Shown here one piece after another: positions 15,999-20,733 of a stretch of 20,733 nucleotides of DNA; positions within the stretch are counted from its first letter, which is position 1; every line of letters starts with the position of its first letter. The notes beneath the pieces were generated by a model, which searched no databases, was not told where the DNA came from, and saw only the letters and a list, made by a program, of their open reading frames with translations. Position numbers and translations under genes: made by a program. Source of the DNA: JANNOG01 sp050329415 (GTDB lineage: Bacteria > Actinomycetota > Actinomycetes > Actinomycetales > JBBAYJ01); assembly GCA_050329415.1 (NCBI GenBank), contig JBHJOS010000148.1, forward strand, positions 1 to 20,733, read 5' to 3'.

Positions 15999-17222
15999 TC
16001 AGGTCGCGGCCGGCGCCGGTCCGGCGGTGGCCGGGGACGCGGGGCGGGCCCGGACCCGCTCCGCGAGCCACACCCCCAGCGCCAGCGCGGGGAAGACGGC
16101 CCCGACGAGACACACCCCGACCCAGCCCCAGACCGGAAAGACCAGGGTCGACGCTGCGCTGCCGATGGCGCCTCCCGCGAAGTACGACGTCATGTACGCC
16201 GTGTTGAGGCGGCTCCGCGCATCCGGTCGCAGGGGGTAGATCTGGCCCTGGTTCGTGATGTGGACGGCCTGGCACCCGAGGTCCATGAGAACGACCCCGG
16301 CCGCCAGCGCAGCCACGGAGGTCTCGCCGGCGGCGAGCAACGCGAAGGACGCGACCATCAGCAGCAGGTAGGCGCCGGTCGCGGCGACCCCTCGGCCCCG
16401 GTCCGCGACCCGGCCCGCGAACCGCGCCGCCACCGCGCCCGCCGCGCCCAGCAGTGCGAACGCCCCGATGGCCGCCTCGCTCCAGCCGTAGGGAGGACGG
16501 GCCAGGAGGAACCCGACACTGACCCAGAACGCGCTGAACGACGAGAACGTCAGCGCCCCGTAGAGCATCCGCAGGCGCAGCACGGGTTCCTGCCGGACGA
16601 GCTGGACCACTGACGCCAGGAGTGCGGGGTACCGCAGCGACGTGGTGGGGGCCAGAGCCGGCAGCTCCCGCCACAGCAGGACGCCCACCCCGGCCGTGAG
16701 AACCGCCCCCAGGACGAACACGGCCTGCCAGCCGGCCGCCGAGGCGACCACCCCCGACACGCTGCGCGACAGCAGGATCCCGAGGAACAGGCCGGTCATG
16801 ACGGTGGCGACGGCCCGCCCCTGGTGCCCGGCGGCCGCGACATGGGCGGCGAACGGGACGACGACCTGGACGGCGACCGAGGCGAGAGCGACCAGGGCGG
16901 CGGCGGCGCCGAACACGACGAGCGACGGCGCGGCCGCCATCGCGAGCTGACCGGCGGCGGCGCACGCCAGCAGGATGACGAGCAGCCGGCGCCGCTCCAC
17001 GACGTCACCCAGCGGGACCAGGGTGGCCAGGCCCACCGCGTACGCGACGGGCATGACCGTGAGGACCGCCCCGACACCCGACGTCGGGGCGGTGAAGGCC
17101 CTCGCCAGCGCATCGGCCAGCGGCTGGGCGTAGTAGAGGTTCGCGATGACCACACCGACGGCCACGGTCATCACGAGGATGACCCGGCCGCTGGCCGCGG
17201 ATGTGGGGGGCGTCGTGGTCAT
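15999..17222 (-). CDS. MFS transporter (YnfM/AraJ-like, 12 TM)
   Basis: A 407-residue major facilitator with about twelve hydrophobic segments. The first helix ends in VVIANLYYAQPLADALA, a hallmark of a group of putative drug or metabolite exporters, and the loop between helices 2 and 3 carries PLGDVVERRRLLVILL, the family's G-D-x-x-x-R-R motif. The ATG at 17222 has a GGAG site; the reading frame stays open upstream to 17594 but that extension is low-complexity and overlaps the divergent ligase gene. It is transcribed away from the ligase-SDR-ACP-AfsA operon across 310 bases. This arrangement is compatible with export of that operon's product, though nothing in the sequence proves the link. 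Confidence 0.9.
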   Translation of the reverse strand: MTTTPPTSAASGRVILVMTVAVGVVIANLYYAQPLADALARAFTAPTSGVGAVLTVMPVAYAVGLATLVPLGDVVERRRLLVILLACAAAGQLAMAAAPSLVVFGAAAALVALASVAVQVVVPFAAHVAAAGHQGRAVATVMTGLFLGILLSRSVSGVVASAAGWQAVFVLGAVLTAGVGVLLWRELPALAPTTSLRYPALLASVVQLVRQEPVLRLRMLYGALTFSSFSAFWVSVGFLLARPPYGWSEAAIGAFALLGAAGAVAARFAGRVADRGRGVAATGAYLLLMVASFALLAAGETSVAALAAGVVLMDLGCQAVHITNQGQIYPLRPDARSRLNTAYMTSYFAGGAIGSAASTLVFPVWGWVGVCLVGAVFPALALGVWLAERVRARPASPATAGPAPAAT

Positions 17223-17532
17223 GGGACTCCGTCCGTCGAGTGGCGGCGCGGACGCCTCGGCCGGCGTCGGGGTGCCCTGCGATCGTCCCGGGCCGAGCGG
17301 CCTCGCGGCACCGGGGCATCCGGGGGGCCGGTCGGAGGGCGCCCCGGGGTAGCCGATCGGAGGGCCCGACCGGGAGTCCGGGGGGCTCGCCGGCGCGACG
17401 CCGACGGAACACGCCGGGACTGCGCACTCCGGGGCGGACCGGCCGTGCGCCGAAGAGGCAGCTGACGCGTCACGCGCCACGCGGCCTAGCGTCCGACTCG
17501 TCACCATTCGACCACCTTCTGTGAGGTTCTCC
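17223..17532. other. Divergent intergenic region between MFS transporter and ligase operon
   Basis: These 310 bases carry no supported gene; all frames through them are Arg/Pro/Gly-rich. They must hold the promoters of both divergent units. Notable within them are the palindrome TGACGCGTCA (17463-17472) and a TAGCGT -10 candidate (17487-17492). No match to the AT-rich autoregulatory elements of gamma-butyrolactone receptors was seen. Confidence 0.7.
17463..17472. promoter_or_regulatory. Perfect 10-base palindrome upstream of the ligase operon
   Basis: TGACGCGTCA is a perfect palindrome about 60 bases before the ligase start. It overlaps a poor -35 candidate CTGACG, 19 bases before a TAGCGT -10 (17487-17492). 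It may be a dimeric-regulator half- or full-site, or chance. Confidence 0.3.
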
Positions 17533-18879
17533 GTGAGTGACTGGTTTCTCCCCCGACTGGCGGGCTTCGGCTCCGCCGAGGCCGTCGTCCACAACGGGGT
17601 GACGACGACCTACGACGATCTGCTGCGAATGGTCGAAGAATGGCGACAGCTCCTGGACCGCCACGAGGTGCGACCGGGCGAGGTCGTGACGTGCGAGGGC
17701 GCGCACTCGGCGCGGGCCTGCGCGGGTGTCCTCGCCCTCGTCGAGCGCCGCGCGATCGTCGTCCCCCTCGACACGCTGCCGGCCGCCAAGCGCGCGGAAT
17801 TCCTCGACGTCGGCCAGGTGGAGGTCGTGATCCGGGTCGACGATGCAGGCGACCACGACGTCACCCGTACCGGCCGGGCGGCCGATCACGAGCTCTACGG
17901 CAGGCTGCGCGAGGCGGGCGCCGCCGGGCTGGTGCTCTTCAGCTCGGGAACGACCGGCCGCAGCAAGGCGTCGGTCCTGAACTTCGACAAGGCTCTTGAG
18001 CGGTACTCCGAACTCCGGACGGGCAAGCGGATCCTCACCTTCCTCAATCTCGACCACATCGGGGGGATCAACACGGTCCTCCACAGCTTGAGCCAGGGCG
18101 GCACCATCGTGACCGTTCCGGAACGGACACCCGACGCGGTGTTCGCCGCCATCGAGCGCCACCGCATCGAGGTGCTCCCCACCACTCCGTCGTTCCTCAA
18201 CATGGTGCTCGTCGGGGCGCCCTACGAGCGGTACGACACCAGCAGCCTGGAACTGGTCACCTACGGTACGGAGCCGATGCCGGAGCGAACGCTCGAGCGT
18301 CTGGACCAGGTGATGCCGGGGGTGCGCTTCAAGCAGACCTACGGCCTGTCCGAACTCGGGATCCTCCCCACCCGCTCCCGCGGCAACGACACCGTCTGGC
18401 TCCAGCTGGCGGACAGTGCCGGGTTCCAGCACAAGATCATCGACAACGTGCTGTGGGTGCGCTCCGAGATGGCCATGCTCGGGTACCTCAACGCACCCGC
18501 CCCGTTCGACGACGAGGGCTACTTCAACACCCAGGACGTCGTGGAGGTCGACGGCGACTGGATCAGGATCCTGGGGCGCCGCTCGGAAATCATCAACGTC
18601 GGCGGCGAGAAGGTCTACCCCAGCGAGGTCGAGAACGTCATCCTCCAGCTCGACAACGTCGCCGAGGTCTCCGTCAGCGGGAAGCGCAGCCCCATCCTCG
18701 GCACCGTCGTGCGGGCCACGGTGTCACTCGTCGCGGACGAGGACCCCCGTCGACTGGACGAACGGGTACGCGCGCACTGCGCCGGTCACCTCGAGCCGTT
18801 CAAGGTGCCCGCCGTCGTCGAGGTCACCCGGGACAGCCAGCACTCCGAGCGGTTCAAGAAGGTCAGGAGCCGGACGTGA
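17533..18879 (+). CDS. Class I adenylate-forming enzyme (acyl-AMP ligase / acyl-CoA synthetase-like)
   Basis: A 448-residue ANL-superfamily ligase, which activates a carboxylic acid with ATP and passes it to CoA or an ACP. Core motifs: P-loop LFSSGTTGRSKASV (residues 135-148), TYGLSE (269-274, A5), YFNTQD (330-335, in place of the usual TGD of A7), GRRSEIINVGGEKVYPSEVE (348-367, A8) and the C-terminal catalytic lysine region SERFKKVR (K442 or K443). It is shorter than the usual 500-550 residues, mostly in the N-terminal domain. I choose GTG 17533 because GAGG lies six bases before it; GTG 17521 has no ribosome site. With an ACP encoded two genes downstream it is a good candidate for an ACP-loading ligase. 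The acid is unknown. Confidence 0.88.
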   Translation: MSDWFLPRLAGFGSAEAVVHNGVTTTYDDLLRMVEEWRQLLDRHEVRPGEVVTCEGAHSARACAGVLALVERRAIVVPLDTLPAAKRAEFLDVGQVEVVIRVDDAGDHDVTRTGRAADHELYGRLREAGAAGLVLFSSGTTGRSKASVLNFDKALERYSELRTGKRILTFLNLDHIGGINTVLHSLSQGGTIVTVPERTPDAVFAAIERHRIEVLPTTPSFLNMVLVGAPYERYDTSSLELVTYGTEPMPERTLERLDQVMPGVRFKQTYGLSELGILPTRSRGNDTVWLQLADSAGFQHKIIDNVLWVRSEMAMLGYLNAPAPFDDEGYFNTQDVVEVDGDWIRILGRRSEIINVGGEKVYPSEVENVILQLDNVAEVSVSGKRSPILGTVVRATVSLVADEDPRRLDERVRAHCAGHLEPFKVPAVVEVTRDSQHSERFKKVRSRT

Positions 18880-19613
18880 GCGGTGACGGGCGGGTCGCCC
18901 TCGTCAGCGGCGGCAGCCGGGGCCTCGGGGCCCACGTCGTCACGCGCCTGCTCGCCGACGGGTGGCAGGTCGTCACCTTCAGCCGCTCCGTCACCGGCTT
19001 CGTCGAGGAGATGCAGGCCGAGCACGGCGCGGACTTCCTCTGGGAAGCGGCGGACCTGTCGGACAACGCGAGCCTGCAGGCCGTCGTCACCGCCGCGGCC
19101 GGCCGGGGTCGGCTCGAACTCCTGGTCAACAACGCCGCCGCCCTGCCACCGCCGCAGCTGTTCCTCACCGTGCCGGCCGGGCAGCTCACCCGGCTCGTGA
19201 CGACGAACGTCGTGGGACCCATGGTCCTCACCCAGGCATGCGTCCGGGCGATGACCCGCCACCAGGCGGGCGGGCAGATCGTCAACGTCTCCTCGATCAA
19301 CGCGATCCGGGGCCACCGGGGAGTCGCAGTCTATTCGGCGACCAAGGCGGCGATCGACGGGCTCGGCCGCAGCCTCGCCCGGGAACTCGGGCCGCTGGGC
19401 ATCCGGGTCAACTCGGTCGTCCCCGGGTTCTTCGACAGCGACATGACCACCGGCGTCACCGACGCCAACCGCGACCGGATCGCGGGTCGCACTCCGCTGG
19501 GCCGTTTCGCCGACGTCCGCGAGGTGGCGGACGCCGTTCTCTTCCTCGCCTCACCGCAGTCGTCGTTCATGACCGGACAGATCGTCACAGTAGATGGAGG
19601 GATCACGTGCTAG
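18876..19613 (+). CDS. FabG-like short-chain dehydrogenase/reductase
   Basis: A 245-residue classical SDR, the same length as FabG. The NAD(P) site is SGGSRGLG (residues 11-18), then NNAA (85-88), N111, the catalytic serine in NVSSINAI (S139/S140), Y153 and K157 in VYSATKAA, PGFFDSDM, and the C-terminal MTGQIVTVDGG typical of FabG. A likely job is reducing a beta-keto group on an ACP-bound acyl chain or the ketone or butenolide formed by the AfsA-like protein. The GTG start overlaps the ligase stop by 4 bases, so the two are translationally coupled. Confidence 0.9.
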   Translation: MSGDGRVALVSGGSRGLGAHVVTRLLADGWQVVTFSRSVTGFVEEMQAEHGADFLWEAADLSDNASLQAVVTAAAGRGRLELLVNNAAALPPPQLFLTVPAGQLTRLVTTNVVGPMVLTQACVRAMTRHQAGGQIVNVSSINAIRGHRGVAVYSATKAAIDGLGRSLARELGPLGIRVNSVVPGFFDSDMTTGVTDANRDRIAGRTPLGRFADVREVADAVLFLASPQSSFMTGQIVTVDGGITC

Positions 19614-19894
19614 CCACCAATACCGTCCGCGCCACGGTTCACAGCCAGATCCGGACCCTGCTCGAGGAGTCGGGCCACGCCCGCTCCGAGCTCTCGGGTG
19701 ACGAGGGGCTCACCGACCTGGGCCTCACGTCGCTGCTGCTCGCCCGCCTCATCGTGCAGCTGGAGGCCGAACTCGGTGTCGACCCGTTCGCCGAGGACGG
19801 CATGGTCTTCGACGCCCGGACCGTGGACGCGGTCGTCGCCGTCTACGAGCAGGCCTGCGCGCCGGCCGCCCCCGGCGGTGACAACCATGCGTGA
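19607..19894 (+). CDS. Free-standing acyl carrier protein
   Basis: A 95-residue acidic helical carrier protein. The phosphopantetheine attachment motif is TDLGLTSLLLARL (residues 36-48) with S42 as the modified serine, followed by the helix III region LEAELGVDPF and a final VDAVVAVYEQA helix. It should carry the acyl group as a thioester between the ligase, reductase and AfsA-like enzyme. GTG start with GGAGG six bases upstream, overlapping the SDR stop by 7 bases (GTGCTAG). The LTS in place of DSL around the serine resembles secondary-metabolism carriers more than the fatty-acid AcpP, which is suggestive only. Confidence 0.88.
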   Translation: MLATNTVRATVHSQIRTLLEESGHARSELSGDEGLTDLGLTSLLLARLIVQLEAELGVDPFAEDGMVFDARTVDAVVAVYEQACAPAAPGGDNHA

Positions 19895-20645
19895 GGACGC
19901 GGTGACCGTCGTCGGGGACACCTTCGACGTGTTCCTCGCCAACCCCGGGACGATGGCGGCGTCGGACCTGCTGGCCCACCTGAGGGCGGAGGAGCCGGTG
20001 CCGGCGACCATCACCATGGGTCAGGGAATCACCGCCGAGCAGGCCGACGAGATCCGCCATCTCCTCGCCGGCACCGACCGGCTGGCCGCGGCTGCCCCGG
20101 CACCCGCCGACCGGCGGCTCACCCACAAGCACGACCGCCGCAACGCCCTCGTCGGCCCCCCGGAGCGGGTCGCCGACGACCACTTCACGGTCGAGCTCAT
20201 CGTCGACGGCCGCACCGAGACCCTGTCGGACCACATCACCGGCCAGCACCTGCCGGCGATCACACTCACCGAGGCCGCCCGCCAGGCCTGGACCGCCGTC
20301 ACGGAGGAGTTCCTCCTGGGCGAGATCGACGAGCCCCACCGGTTCGTCGTCGTGTCGTTCCGCTCCGCCTTCGACAACTACGTGTTCCCCCTGGCAGCCA
20401 CCTTGCACTACCGGCTGCTCACGCATGACCGGACCGGCCTCGGGCACCTGTTCCGCTGCCGGGTGGAGGTGGAGCAGAACGGCGGGGTGGCCGCCGCGGT
20501 GGAGGCCGAGTACCGCGTGCTGCCCGAGACCATCAGCGCGAAGCAGGAGTCGCTCGCGGCCCGCCGCGCCCTCACGACCCACCTGTCCGCCGCCCGGGAG
20601 GCCTCGGGGGCGAGCACCCCCCAGCCCGCACCCGTGGCCGGCTGA
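19887..20645 (+). CDS. AfsA-like hotdog-fold protein (gamma-butyrolactone synthase family)
   Basis: A 252-residue protein with one AfsA-type hotdog domain at about residues 78-212. The family's diagnostic segments are visible: LTHKHDRRNALVG (78-90), SDHITGQHLPAITLTEAARQAW (114-135) with E129 and R132 in the EAxRQ motif, FRSAFDNYVFP (158-168) and the last strand CRVEVEQNGGVAAAVEAEYRV. AfsA proteins join a beta-ketoacyl thioester to dihydroxyacetone phosphate, the first committed step of A-factor-type autoregulator synthesis. AfsA itself has two hotdog repeats in about 300 residues; here only one is evident, with 75 unassigned N-terminal residues instead. ATG start with GGTGA seven bases upstream, overlapping the ACP gene by 8 bases. 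The family call is good; product and acceptor are inferred. Confidence 0.8.
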   Translation: MREDAVTVVGDTFDVFLANPGTMAASDLLAHLRAEEPVPATITMGQGITAEQADEIRHLLAGTDRLAAAAPAPADRRLTHKHDRRNALVGPPERVADDHFTVELIVDGRTETLSDHITGQHLPAITLTEAARQAWTAVTEEFLLGEIDEPHRFVVVSFRSAFDNYVFPLAATLHYRLLTHDRTGLGHLFRCRVEVEQNGGVAAAVEAEYRVLPETISAKQESLAARRALTTHLSAAREASGASTPQPAPVAG

Positions 20646-20656
20646 GCGAGGGTCGG

Positions 20657-20733
20657 ATGCTCTTCGCGATCCACTGTCTCGACCTGCCCGACGCCGCCGA
20701 GCGCCGGGCCGCCGCCCGGCCCGCCCACTCCGA
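20657..20733 (+). CDS. YciI-like (YCII-related) protein, partial at right edge
   Basis: Only the first 25 codons are in the window: MLFAIHCLDLPDAAERRAAA followed by RPAHS. This matches the usual N-terminus of YciI-family proteins (LFAIHxxDKPDA...R...RxAH), including the conserved histidine of the ferredoxin-like fold. The ATG lies 11 bases after the AfsA-like stop, with GAGGGTCGG before it, so it is probably the next gene of the same operon. YciI relatives include dehydrochlorinases and isomerase-like enzymes, but most have no known reaction. Confidence 0.7.
   Translation, partial: MLFAIHCLDLPDAAERRAAARPAHS

Noticed and set aside
17223..17532. Gamma-butyrolactone receptor binding element (ARE)
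   Set aside because: No AT-rich inverted repeat of the ArpA/ScbR kind was found in the intergenic region; only the GC-rich TGACGCGTCA palindrome is present.
17223..17594. N-terminal extension of the MFS frame
   Set aside because: It has no transmembrane or family sequence and overlaps the divergent ligase; ATG 17222 has a ribosome site and gives a normal MFS length.

Overview
The window comes from a very GC-rich, high-GC Gram-positive (actinobacterial) chromosome. Third codon positions are almost all G or C, GTG and even TTG starts are common, many genes overlap by 4 bases (GTGA/ATGA), and the families are typical of soil actinomycetes such as Pseudonocardiales or Geodermatophilales. The genus cannot be fixed from the sequence alone. 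No rRNA, tRNA, CRISPR array or insertion sequence was seen.

Positions 1-11607 hold a carbohydrate-utilisation regulon. A long minus-strand operon runs leftwards from about 7870 and off the left edge: PfkB-type sugar-phosphate kinase, LacI-family repressor, class I phosphomannose isomerase homologue, FGGY sugar kinase, LacD/YihT-like class I aldolase, then ABC ATPase, permease and a lipoprotein sugar-binding protein (cut by the edge). To its right a second minus-strand unit encodes a DhnA/LsrF-type class I aldolase and a Gfo/Idh/MocA oxidoreductase, transcribed divergently from a second FGGY kinase on the plus strand. Three 15-base copies of one LacI-type operator (two before the long operon, one in the 10124-10192 divergent region) tie these units together. 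The likely logic is uptake by ABC transport, phosphorylation by FGGY kinases, isomerisation or oxidation, a second phosphorylation by PfkB, and cleavage to trioses by class I aldolases. The natural substrate is not evident.

Positions 11692-17222 are a more generic minus-strand block: a GNAT acetyltransferase coupled to a SNF2-type helicase, a DesK/NarX-type sensor kinase without an adjacent response regulator in the window, and a 12-TM MFS transporter.

Positions 17533-20733 are the most unusual part: a tightly packed plus-strand operon of a short adenylate-forming ligase, a FabG-like SDR, a free-standing acyl carrier protein, a single-domain AfsA-like hotdog protein, and the start of a YciI-like protein, divergent from the MFS transporter. 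AfsA-family enzymes make gamma-butyrolactone-type autoregulators. Here the acyl supply appears to come from a dedicated ligase and ACP, which suggests a small diffusible signal or specialised metabolite with the MFS protein as possible exporter. That assignment is an inference from families and gene order.
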